64,000 bases of DNA. Source: Lactarius indigo. Its lineage: Eukaryota; Basidiomycota; Agaricomycetes; Russulales; Russulaceae. The notes below the pieces were generated by a model. The model saw nothing but the letters and a program-made list of their open reading frames with translations, did no database searches and had not been told where the DNA came from. The position numbers and the translations under genes were made by a program. The stretch lies in assembly GCA_025766275.1 (NCBI GenBank), contig JAFKAC010000061.1, positions 285,146 through 349,145 of the forward strand, given 5' to 3'. Each line of letters begins with the position of its first letter. Position 1 is the first letter of the stretch. This document shows positions 33,922-46,200 of the stretch, piece by piece.

Positions 33922-34048
33922 CGTTTACTCAGGAGTCGTACGTGGCAGCGGAGTAGGGGCGATCCAACAACCATCAATTTCAACTGACGCTAGGTTCCCA
34001 ATCAGGATCCATGTCCCCACACTTCGTTTGAATGTGCGCCCTCTGTGA

Positions 34049-34320
34049 TCAGCCACCGTATCGTAAAGGTCGACCACTCACGACATAAACGAAGTCGTCC
34101 GTCATAACTTTGTACTTGCGCTGTGGTCCATTTCTTTCCCTCACGACAGCGTATGACGTCACGTCTCCATCACCTGACCGGACTGCATACCCGTAACCGG
34201 TAATCGATTTCCTTGGGCCATCGTCACCCAAAAGGCCTTCAAGAGATCTCAAGGCAGGGGATGGAACTCCCACAAATGGAAATCCTTGCCCAGGATCTCC
34301 AGCACTGGTAGAAGTTCTAG
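34049..34320 (-). CDS. Hypothetical exon of unknown function
   Basis: Open minus-strand frame reading FPFVGVPSPALRSLEGLLGD and later YKVMTDDFVYVV, looking like real protein. A GTGAGT donor follows YVV near 34080 and a possible acceptor lies near 34047, joining RAHIQTKCGDMDPDWEPSVS and a stop. The upstream exon is not found. No family recognised. It lies just upstream of CHZ1 on the same strand. Confidence 0.3.
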
Positions 34321-37300
34321 ACCTTCAGCGCTTCAGCCGCGGGCGGTTCGAAGTTGTTCTAAGTGAGCGGACAAAGCCCCTGCACAGCGAGCTTCTGGTG
34401 TGACCTTCGCAGATGTCGCTGTTATTACGGTGAGTAGCCTCGGCTATTGTGTCGGGGTCCAGGCTAAATAGGACAACGCACAGACAACCCCAGTAAGCCT
34501 GTTCTCGACACCACATCGTCGGAGCATATTTTCGGCAATGGCTACAACCCGGTGTAATAGATACCCGAGACCGAAAGCATCAGCCAGCGCGTCATAATGA
34601 CCCCCATACCCACCGAGTTGTTAATAGCGGACCCGAGCAGTGGCCTGGAGGTCAGGAACGCGCTGTGGCGCTGGTCGGGCGGTTGGCCGCGCACGCAAAG
34701 CCAAAAATATGCGATTCTCCGCCATTGTCTCCTCTGTTCCACTTGGGTGACCTCCCGGCGCACTTCCTGAGTTATTCTGGACCCCCGATCGTCGTACTCG
34801 ATGCTGCGATGCCCTAGCATGATTGTTCGGAAAAACGACCCGCCGCGGAATCCCTTCTAATGGATAGCAGTATAGGCGGGCACCTACCTCAATACTACTC
34901 CTTCCACGAATGGTCGATGTTTATCTAACGCGAATGATAGGCGCAAATTGAATCGAGGCTCCCACTCAAGCCGCGCTCGTCTATCGCTTGATGGGAGCAC
35001 TTAACTTAAATTGCGCAAAATGAAGAACCCATGCTTCAGATGACTGACTTCGGGATCCGCATCTTTCTGCCTAGTCGCTTGGGCTCCACGTCAACCCTGA
35101 AGTTATCGTATGGCTCGCGCTTTCCCTATTAGTGCTGCGGATGCAGCTCTTATTGACCTTAAGTTAGCCGTTATGTTCGTACTGCGATTCGCCCGTGGGG
35201 CTCTACATCCTGTCCCGCGGTTGCCTCGGCGGGTCGAGCGCCACATTGCTTCTTGGGTGGACGGTCCTAGTTTAGGACTTGCACCGCATATCAACCTGAC
35301 TTGTATGGGAGTACATAGTTGATAGAGAAACGCACACACGAACTCAGGGTTTTATGACAGGGATAAGTGGTTAATGCTTGATATAGGGGAGATCACAAAG
35401 ACGGTCAGTATATCCTACCCCTCGGTTAACTGTGACGAACAACATATGCAACCTCCTTCTCGTCTGTGTAGTTACTATGTGAGTCTAGAATTCCAGAGCC
35501 ACGCTCTTCCGGTCAGGAATTACTCTAACAAGGTCTCGCGCTGGTGGGTGTTCTCCCCGAGGACGGAGATCGGCAAGAGCCCTGCGAGGATGTGCTGGAT
35601 CGCAAAAATATCGGGCGGGCGGGCTGAGAACATATCCACATGACGAGGCACAGCGATAGTCTCCGAGTACGAGACTACAGCTTCCCCGAGACAAGTGCTC
35701 CGAGGGAGGTTATTCCTAGAGGTCGGAGCGTACAAAAAAGAAAACGCACCGTGCTTATGTCAAACCGAAGCGGCCATCACCCCCGCCCTGACGATGGCGT
35801 ACCACGATAAACGACAAGGCTCACCGTACAGTGGGTATGGCTTATGGCGGTGCCCTGCTCATGCTACCATAGGCAATGCGATGACCCCATTGCCGCATAG
35901 AAGCCGGCGACTATGGGTCGAGCCGAGGCCCGAGGTCAATCCCGACAGCGAGTTGCCGGCATGGCGCATACAACTGTACAGTACCCCGGTTGAGCAACTT
36001 GAGCGAGCAAATAGTGCCCCATGAATACCTTGTTCGACACAATTGTGACCAAGGACCGACATGTATCTCCAAATCTCCCACTTGTGGGCCGTGCATATAG
36101 CACACAGAGCCGAAGAGACGACGACACCTGCGAACGGGGGCGGCAGCAAAGGGATCTCGTGTGAACCCGCGGGGGACCCTTCCATGCTGCTGGTAGTACT
36201 GACGCTTGGCCTCTTGCTTGGCCTTTCCGATTGGTGGGGTTCTGGGAATCTGGGGGGTCAGCTCTCAGAGAGAAACGGCAGTCGGATCAAGATTGAAGGA
36301 AGCGGCAAGCTCAGACTCACACACTGCTGCAGCCAGAAATTGCAAAACAACTCGAAGCTTATCGGTTCGCCCCCTCAGCCCGAGTTCAAGTCGAAATATC
36401 TAGCCACCTCGTTTGTGTTGCCGTGAGTGACGTACCTCACTGAGGCCTCGGATCTCAGACTCACGGCGGACTCATCCACGAAACTGACGGCATAATAATG
36501 CTTCTTTTGCACTGTAAGCTAATCGGGACTGATAAATGGCAGCGACGTCAGTGGTTGACGTTGATCGTTTTTCCCGAGGGACATGCGCGACAAGGGGTGC
36601 TCATGACACCCTCTATGCCATTCGAGGCGTGTTGTTGGTGACGCAAGGAACGCCTAGGCGGAGAGCGTATCCGCTATCGAAATTTGAAAAAAAAATAAGT
36701 CCAACTGAGGGAAAATATTCGCATGTGGTCCGTTGGGTGAGAAAAACCAAAGTGCGTGGTGGGAACGGCGATCCTTCGAGTGTTGTATTGGGTTGCCATT
36801 TCGGGTTCACCCAGGCGTTCACCTGATCTCCTCCTTGCACACGGGTTGCAAATTCGCACTGACCACATGATGGCTGCCCACTTTGGATTATCTTTCTCCT
36901 CCTGTCTTCCGAACAATCCCAGTGAAATTTACTTTTTGCTTCTAAGCGAGCCAACGCCTTGCACTCGTCACTGAGATCTCCTAGCGTGATTCTGTTTTTT
37001 TTCTCTGGCCCGGCACTAGTGCTCAAAGACCCCCTCCTTCCCCTTTCCCCGTCTGCTCTAGACGCTTTGTGGACGCCCACACGGGAGGAATAACGAATCC
37101 AGATATTGGGTCTCGGAAATCATGCACAGTTCCACAGGTTTATGTTGTTAGGGAAGAGAAGTCGGACGGCCCGACATACGGCTATGAGCTGCGGGTTCAG
37201 AGTGGCTTTCTCAACCAGCAGAAGGAAGGTACGTAACACATACAACGATTTTTTTTTTTTTCCGGCGTAGGGGTGGGGACAATCACAGCCATTTGTATAC

Positions 37301-40275
37301 AGCAGTAGTGATATTCGCGAGACGGAATTAATTTCCCACCCCAAGTTGGGACGCATTGCGCTCGATCGAAATCGTTCTAGTTGGAAAAGATCACTCACAA
37401 ACGTCACATTTTCTTCTCAGGGCAACTGCCAAGGGTGACAAGACGCCTTGGCACACTTGTTCGAATGGCCAGCGAGCTGTAGGCGATACGCGAGAGATAT
37501 CGAGGCCGGAGGGAGGAGGTCGAGGCGGTGCCAATTACAGGAAGAGGTTCGTGCCAGCTCCAGCGGCGTCGAAAATCAAAAGGGGCTCCCCGTATCGTAT
37601 CGTTACTACCGTACCCAGATTCCCGCATTCCGCCGCATTTCACGGAACAAACGAAAAAAGAACCCACCTCGGAACTGAGACTCCCTTCTTCCCCTTTGCC
37701 ATTGCAGCACATTCGAGTTCAAGTAGGGGGGAGGGAGGGCGCAAAATGTCCTCCTCATGTCATGCCGAAGTTCTGTGTGCCCACCGACGAGCTACTGCGA
37801 AGGGCCCCCCCAACTAAGCGAGACGAAAAAGGCAGGTAGCCTGCGGCATCCATGACGATCTGGTAACCCATGACGTTTCTTCCTGTACCTTTTTCTTCCC
37901 ACCGCCGCTGCGCTGCGCTGCACTTGCGCGCAGCAGACATTTATTCAACAGCACGGTGGGAAGCGGGGAAGAGGGCGTTTCCGATCGCCTGGGCTCGACA
38001 CATCCCACAAGCTATGCGATATGAACTACGCGGTTCATTCTTACGCCCTCAAGGACGTTAACGTACGGCGCAGTAGTGGCATCGCTGCGCCATTTAGAGA
38101 ACGACTTATAGTCGCGGCCCCCGTCTAACAGACAGCTGCCATCATACGTACAAGCACGTCTTAGACTCTCAGCAAAAGAGAATTCAATAGGGAGAGCAGG
38201 ATTCGTCAGCATACAGTACAGTAGTAGTCGTCCGCGCTCCGCATTCGGGGTTCGTTGTGACATATCTCAGGCCTCAGGTTTTGGACTTGGGTCCAGACGC
38301 ACTGCTGTGCGAATTCGTCCGTAATATTTCCTTCACCCCCCAGGCGCTCCGACGGAGAGACTGGCTTCGCAGGCAAAAAAAATGTGTCTACTGTACTTCT
38401 TTGAAAAATCGTCGCGTACAGTAATTTACCGATGTGTCGGTGCCCAAGTTGCTTTTTGCGCCTCCCTCCCGCACCAACAGCGATTTGTGATCCGCCAGCA
38501 TTCGGAAACAATTGATAGAAAAAGGCCGGGGACTATTGGGAAAAGCGGCGGGTGGGTGAAAAACAACATTTTACAGTACCCGGACGCCGATGCTGGCATA
38601 ATATAAGTTCTCGTGCTCCATCTGAGCACGCAGCTCAATCCACAAACAACGACGAAGGGGGAAAGAAGAACGTTCTTTGTTGGTTCTCCCCTTGGGCGTC
38701 CGTCGTCGTCGGTCGTCGGTGTCCGAGAGTTTTTCACAGACTTCCCCCCTCCACCTCCACTCTTACGCTCTAGCCGCTCACAGTCGTCCCTGGCCCGATC
38801 GCGCAATTTTTGGGACTTTGAGACGAGCCCGTCATAGTCAGGCACACACACATACCCTCCCCGATCACGTCCGTTTCAACGCACCAACCTCACCCATCTT
38901 TGGTTTTGAACGTGCACGGTCGCCTGGAAAACAAGACGGGGCGGGCCTTTTCCAAGTTTTTTACCCGAGGCCGACGCGGCTCGGGATTCGTGCCGGGGCC
39001 ATTTGGTGGTTGGAGTGTCCTTTTTTTTTTTTTTTAATTCCAGGTGCGTGGAGACGCTCGCGGATCGGACTCACCTCGAGTCAGGCGCATGATTAGCCCG
39101 GTGTCTCAACCAGCACCGTCATAACTTGCCTGACACAAACTCAGACAGACAGATTTACACGGTAGTAGTTGTAGACGTTGTCAAACCTTGGGCCTTCATA
39201 ATCGACCAAGTGGGGGCGCACAACCGACGACGAAGCAGAGAGAGAAAATCAGAAAAAAAAAAGGTTTTGTCCAACGTCCAATCGCTTGTGTGTGCAATGA
39301 CTATATGACGTAGGATGGGGAATGTAGGGGTTCGGAGCGCGCAAGCGTCAGGTGCACGAAAAATCGAAAATATGGTGCTGGTTCTTTTTCCTTTTGCGCG
39401 TAAGTGCGCGCGCCATATGACGTCCGTGGCACTAATACTGCCGCTGTACGTACTGCATGATACTGTCCTAGGCACCGAATATGAGGAGAGATGGTTGGCT
39501 GCATACCCTGACTCATGTCGCTTGACGTGATTGGGGTTATCCGGGGAGACAAGGATGACCGACGCGGAGATGAAAGAGGGGGAACGTGATCATTACGATC
39601 CATGACATGGATGACATTTTTATCGGTACCGTGCACAGTACTATGTTCCTGGTTACCTACCTGCGCAGAAATTAAGAGGTGTAAGGACGTCTGCAAGAGC
39701 GAGATGAAGAACAAGATGAAAGGGATTGCGTTGTTCATAATTATAGGTATTGATCAATATTGTTTGATTGATGGGGCTTGAATCGCGAAGCCCTTCGCGT
39801 AGAATAACATCGACAACCTTCTTCCTTGTACTTGATACTACTTGCTACTGTAGCTAATGCTGCTGCTTCTCGTCGTACAAAACCTCCAACACGATATTGA
39901 TATAAGTGGGCAGAGGCTGGGCGGCGGGGCGATTGCCACAGGTATGGGTGAGATAAGAGAAAAAAAGAATAAGAAAAAGGAATAACACAAGCACAGAAAA
40001 GAGAGTTAGAGGTAGGAGAAGATGTATGAGATCCGGCGTATGAGGGTGGGAGCAAACAATGGAAACAGAGGTGAGAATTGGGATCGTGACCATGGTCGTG
40101 ATGGCGTAGAAGCAATTTTCTATACACGAACGATGAGGGAGATTGCTGTGAGCGGAACGACAAGCCCATGAGTAGACGGAGAAAGAAATGAGATGATATG
40201 GAAACAATGAAGAGAACACAGAAGGAGAAACGGAAACTGAGGACTGAGGTAGAGGAGTTGGCAGATGAGGGGTGC
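34321..40275. other. About 6 kb without a supported gene
   Basis: Short frames on both strands. Minus-strand frames at 35520-35735 and 35859-36185 are somewhat hydrophobic and could be exons of an unrecognised membrane protein. 36500-39300 has poly-T/A runs and pyrimidine-rich stretches but no motif. 39300-40275 is downstream of the GATA gene and likely includes its 3' untranslated region. I cannot support a gene here. Confidence 0.35.
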
Positions 40276-43225
40276 CTAGAACCCATTGGCACCAGCGCCG
40301 ACGCCTTCGGTCGGATAGCCCGTCCAGTCACTAGGAAGCATGGGCGGGTGAGGTTCGGGTAGCAACATAGGAGGATGGATGTATGAGTCCAGGAAGTGAC
40401 CGCCTTCCCCCATGCCCGTAGAACCATGTAAAAAATCCATTTGCACATCGGCGTCGTTCGTAGACGACGGGGGAAGCATGGGAGGATGGATAAAGGGTGA
40501 CCCATGCGGCTGGGGTAGCATCGGAGGGTGCCAATACGCGCTGTAGTACGAGCCTGGTCCGGAGCCATTATTGCCGTTGGAGGTGTTACTATTACCACCA
40601 CCAAGGTTCGGGCTGCAGTTACCGGCGCCATTCGGAGAATTCCCGGAACCCGAAAACGAGAAGTCCATTGAGTTGCGTGCCGAGCTTGAGCAAGACGTGG
40701 CGCTACTTGTCGAGAAGCTGCTGCTGTCCCGACCAAAGGATGAGAACGAGACGGCCGAGCTCGGTGGTTCAGTTGCGGAGTCATTACTCATCCGTCTACG
40801 CTTTGCCCCGCGCATCTCGACACCGCTCTCTCCTTCAGAGTTGTCACCGCTACTGGTGGTGTAATCCGTGGAGTATAGTTGCGAGAGCAGATCTGGATGA
40901 TACGGACCCGGAAAGTTGGATAAGTTGAGGGTGGGGTAACTGTACGTATTGCCCGTGCCGAGAGCACCAACCAACTCGCTCTGGGTCGGTGGGACGTAAC
41001 CGAACCCTCCGTTGTTGCTGCCAGCGCTGTGGCTGCTGGCAGGATCGAGATCGGGATCATCAAATGCGCCAGCGTTGGAGTCTGCCACAAGCGTGGGGGA
41101 AATATCACCATCGGCATCCATATTGGGAGATGGGCGACGAGATGCGCCTGGGCTCGCCGACGGTGTCTCAGATGTGTTGCCAGTAGCGTTACCACTGGTG
41201 CTACCGCGGCGGGAGTCGTGCCGGGAGCGTTTGCGAATAACATCGGATTTCATGGAGATTGGTCGGGCAGAACCATGCAATTTGAAACTGGTGAAATTTT
41301 TACGGATCAGTTGGAAGCGTCGAAGTTGACAACTTTGAAACTCACTAAAGTCCGCAGCTGCAAGCGTTCCAGAGGGAAATCGAGAAGACATGAGTGTGGT
41401 TAGAATAGACGACGCCGAGTGGTGCTCACGCGTTGCACACGGTCTTGCCTTCGTCATCTTTGCGCCAGAGTGGTGTCGCAGTTGTGTGGCAATTGTAACA
41501 TTGCGCTACACAGTGCGTCAACTACATCATATCAAGACAGTTAACCATGAAGGGCGCACCAATGATTTCCGAGGATTCTTGGCGGGGCGCTGCTTGCGAG
41601 CGTCCTTCACCGTGGTTATTCCGCATGCTCTTCGGGCGTGGACGCTTGTGCTAGGCACGCACACTCAGAGAAAATAAACAAAAAGGGCTCGCACGGGTGG
41701 CGCGTACCAACTTGCAGTAAAGCCCACATGCATTGCAGTTGAGCTCGTCATTCAAACCGCGACGCCACAGTGGCGTGTGCGTTGCGCCACAATTTGAGCA
41801 CTCGGCCTTGACGCCTCCAGGTGCATTGCTGCCGCTTGCTCCCGTTGGCGGGAGAGCCGCTGCGGGGTTGGTAGCAGTTGCACCGGGACCAGAGGAGCGC
41901 GTGGTGGCACCCTGAGTACGTACGCTTAGGGTGGGACGGGTGGAGTTGGAACCAGTCGGCGTGTCGCTGCGGTGACCGAGTTTTGCGGGGGAAACAGTTT
42001 GCTCCTGCTGGGAGGCTCGTCTAGCAAAGTGAGCCTGAGAAAAGGCAGGGTGATGGTGTTCAAAAGCTTCGCTCTTCATCCCGATCTCGGGCTCCGTAGC
42101 CAGATCCAGCTGGCGGGATTGGGAGTCGTTACTTGAGGTAGAAGCGAAGACTGGTACAGACCACGCATCAGGTTCGCCGGACTCCATGAGGAGCTCGTCG
42201 AGAGGAAGTTCGATTGTCGGGCGGACGATGTCGAACGAGTCCGTGGAAGGAATCGAGTGACGGACGCCTTCACCGTAGTTCATCGGATTCGTGACGGTGG
42301 GAGTAGGATAGAGGAGGGCAGAGGGGCCAAAGTCGCTCGAGAAGAGGGAAGGGAAACGAAGAAATGCTTCTTGATGGTTCGTAGAGGAGATGGTTGTGGT
42401 AATGGAGGTGGCGTCTGTGTCTCTACGGGCACGGTTGGTGTCTTTGTCATTGTGATGGTCGGAAAGAGCAGACGCGGATTCGGGGAGGGTGTCTTCTTGG
42501 GTGGTGGTGGATCGGGTAATGGGACGACTTCGGCGAGTGACGCTGTCCTTAAACTCGGCCGAAGGTTTGAGGTCCGGTTTCTGTACGGGACCCGCAGAAG
42601 CAGCAGGAGTGGGCTGGTCTACAGAGAAAGTGAATTGCATGCGCTTGATAGTGCCGGGACGGCCATTGATATTGGCCTCGCGGGAACGTTCTTTTTCTGC
42701 AGCGCGTTGTCGGATAATGTCGGTGGAATGGTTGCGCCTGAAACCAGGGGCTTCCAACTCCTCGATGCTCCTGGATAAAAAAAAAAATTGAAGGAAATTT
42801 TTCGGATCGAGGAGAGATGAGGAGGAGCAAAGTCGTCAGGGCGCAGGGTTACGGGAGGGACTGAACGGAGACAACGGACCGGCCTTTCTCCTTGTCGAGC
42901 TTGTCGCTCATACACTTGCTCAGTCTCTTGAACTCTCGCTTAGACTTGGCGCTGTCGACGTCGACCATGAGATTTTGGAGGTGCCATAGACGCCAGCTAA
43001 GGTTTTCGAGACGTTGTCCTTGCTCAAGGAAGCTAGCGACTTTGGTGCAGACCTGAGTGACGTGATGAGGATGCGGGGGACGTAAGACGAGCAAGATATG
43101 ATAAGACGAACCTTCCACGTCTTCGTGAGAGCATCGGCATCACCGAGGTTGGAAAAGGCGATGAAAGATTTGTTGCCCTGGTAGGGATGAGACATTAAGG
43201 AAAGGAAGGATTGGATATCGAGCAT
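40276..43225 (-). CDS. Two-finger GATA transcription factor with AreA-type N-terminal domain
   Basis: Seven exons, 43225-43112, 43052-42880, 42770-41708, 41650-41560, 41505-41430, 41357-41346 (12 nt) and 41287-40276. All phases agree; 846 aa. N terminus: DUF1752/AreA-type domain (ALTKTWKVCTKVASFLEQGQ, LENLSWRLWHLQNLMVD). Finger 1 is CSNCGATHTPLWRRG...CNACGLYCKL. Finger 2 is CYNCHTTATPLWRKDDEG...CNACGLYFKL followed by HGSARPISMKSDVIRKRSRH. The rest is Ser/Asn/Gly-rich. The C terminus has four HPPML repeats. Nuclear; binds GATA-type sites. The AreA-like N terminus suggests nitrogen-type control. Two fingers also occur in iron regulators, but the inter-finger Cys cluster typical of those is absent, so iron control is less likely. 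Target genes are unknown. Confidence 0.9.
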
Positions 43226-46200
43226 GGGGAAAGTGGGGACACACTTTGAACTTGAGATTTAAGATGGAAGGCATTTAAAAGGAAGGGAAGAGAGGCGAGG
43301 GTGGGAGAGGAGGGAGGAGATGGAAAGGCGGGATTGGGCAGGACGAGGCGAGTGATATTGAGCAAGGGACGGAGAGAGAAATGAGAGGAGGGGGGAGCAG
43401 CGCGTTTGTATTAACCACTGTCACCCAATTAAACTATTATTTTCCTCCCAATATATTTCCGTCTATGGTTATCCCCGGCCCCCCTCCGCCGACGCCGCCG
43501 CCCGTGTGTGGTGACGCGACTTCCTGATCAGAACCACTTCCTGTTGTTCACTCCTCGAGGCCGGTCATCTGCGTCTGGCCCACCTTCTCTTCTTCTTTCT
43601 CGGTCTCAGCTCCACTAAAACTACTCTTTACTATCAAATACTATTAATAATTATTCCAAAATCCACTTCGGGCTTCTTTCCGCGGACTGCCCGTTCCTGC
43701 CACTCATGATGGCACTCTCCCTTGGGTTAAACATATACATTTCGCCTCTTGACATATCAAATTCGCCCTTCGCACCCTCCTCACCCCCTCCTTCTTCTAC
43801 GTCAATCCTCCATTCGAACCCTCATAACCGCCCCACGCCTCCCTGTCCATACGGCGTCAAACGACATCTTTCTCCTTGCGCCTCGCCCACCTACGGTCCC
43901 GTTGAACGTACTCCAGTGTAAGGACTACTCTACTCCATCTCGCTTAGCCGCTCACTTCCAATCCAGAAAGCCCGCCACGATTCTGATCTCACACGCCTAT
44001 TTCCCGCCTCCCCTGCTTCCACACAACCCTTGACCCTATGAATCGTCCTCTCGTTCCTGTAGGCCCTTCTTTGCGGCTCAAGACAGACACCTGAGAAGAA
44101 GCTACCCGCCTCGGCTCTCAATGCACTCCGTCACGAGGGCTCCTCCTCGGCCTCGAGGTGAGATCCAAGTCGCTGAGATCTCTTCAAGGCGAAAAATAAT
44201 TACTCCCTTATTTGGTCATGTGCTTCTCACCTCTGCGCTCCCTCGCACCGTAGCCATTCTCCCGGGCTCTTACTCTACCCAATACTGGTCGATCTGCCAG
44301 CACCTCACTATTAATCTGCCCCGTGTCGGTGGCTTTCGCTTTGCAACTCCATAGGTGTCATCACTTCGGCCAGCCCGGTACTTGTGACAGTTATCGAATG
44401 GCCCTTGCCTCTCTGTTTGAGAATTGTGTGAACGCGTGCGCCAACGATGGAAAACACATTGCGGACTAGGCACAGCGCTCCATGCACCCGCACCGGCTCC
44501 TCCACCTGCCGTTCCCGCCAAGAATCTTCACTTGTGTCCATGCGGATATTCCGCTACTACTTGTACTTGCGCCAACCGGCGCGCTGAGAACTTGGACCAG
44601 GCGCCCTCTTTTTTCATTTCGAGAGATGATCCATTCCATCCTCACTTAGTAAAGCCAGTAACCAAGCGCCTGTGTGCCTGCTCCAGAAAGAACACGTTTC
44701 TGTTGCCCCTGCGCTTGGGTGCCTCGACCCTACCTGTACTGTACCCACCACCAAACCTCCTGATCTGACCTCCTGATCTAAACTAGTTAACTGTGGCACA
44801 CTTTTCTTACCGTGCATGTGTTTTCAGCCTTGAGGCAACAAGCACGCGCTTATCACCCCGCACACATACACGTACCACACTAATTCGAACGAAACAAATA
44901 AGACGAATCAATTAACAGGAGATAGCATGGCCTTACCGGCCACGAGTGTGCAGTGTTCAGTGGTTCTGCCTTATCATTGGACTATCGTCCTTCCGAGAGG
45001 GCAAAGGTAACACCTGACGAACCCCTTGTCCAAGATGGTGTGAAGGAGTTAAGAGGGACTGGCAATTACCTATAGATGCTGAATGTAAAAAAAAACCTCC
45101 TGCCCTGGCTCGCCCAGCCCTATCCACAACAAGCAGGATTGTCCCATCGATAAACATACCGTATAAGGGCCATCGATAGTGGCTGACCAACCTGACCCCA
45201 ACTCCGATCCGCCGTTCCGTCTCACTTGAAAGTTCTTGAACCCCAGTCCCTGTGCTGTTTCAAGATTTTGTTGTGCTGGCAGCAAGGTATGCACACTTTT
45301 CTACTATAATTCTGGGGCGTGGGGGTGTGCATCGCTGGCGATTTGCGCTTCGGTGTTTCGCATCTATGAGCTGAGGTGGGAGATGCCGTCCTCTGCCCGA
45401 TCAGCGAAATGCACTAGTAGTGGATTGCAATACGCTGTAGTCCACGGTAATAATGGTGGTGAGTGTTAGCCGCAGCCCTCTAGCTTTCTAGAACTCGACC
45501 TCGCAAAAAAAAAAAAAAAGAGTCGCCCTCGGCCACGGACTCAGACTTAGATTTGGACTTGGAGAGCTGTTGCAACGCTGGCAGGGCGGGTTTGGCGGTG
45601 GTCTACACCGATGCTATGGCCAGGGGCCAAGGCCGTGGGTATGGCCTCTGGGCGCGGCAACGAACTGGAGTCGGCACCGTGGTGCCCTCTCTTCTTGGCC
45701 TTCTGTTCTGTTCAGACCTTGTCGAAGAGGCGCCACCACACCCACGCCTAATCGAGAGGTACACGAAATGAGGTGAAGTCACGGTGCAGAACATCCTGAT
45801 ACGGTAATCTAATGAACGAAAAAGAAGAGAAAAGAGAGCAAATGAACCCCCGCACATTACATTGTGCACGTGATCGCCGTGTCGGGACACGGACGACCGT
45901 CACGCCCCCACGCCGCTTTTGCTGCTAAGGGAAAGAGCTTCTTGTGATCAAAAGACCCAGCATGCGACTCGCATGCACGTAACACACGCACGTAACGCAC
46001 ACGTTCCGTGTCCCTGTTCGTTCTCCAGGAGAGCTCATATCTCTCCGCCCCTGCCCCGAACTCACGCACAACATGTGTGGCGCGGCGCTGTCCGCGAAAA
46101 ATCCATCGCAGACGCACCGTGACCATGTTCTTCCTTAACCGTATCGGGTCGCCGCGAAGCCAGCCTTGAGGCCGTGGCTCGCCCTGGCGGACTTGAGACG

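Noticed and set aside
37404..38850. Several overlapping 60-150-codon frames on both strands
   Set aside because: Overlap one another in all frames with no motif or splice structure; consistent with GC-rich non-coding sequence.
39301..39738. 145-codon minus-strand frame starting with a hydrophobic stretch
   Set aside because: Looks like a signal peptide but the rest is low-complexity, and it sits in the probable 3' region of the GATA gene.
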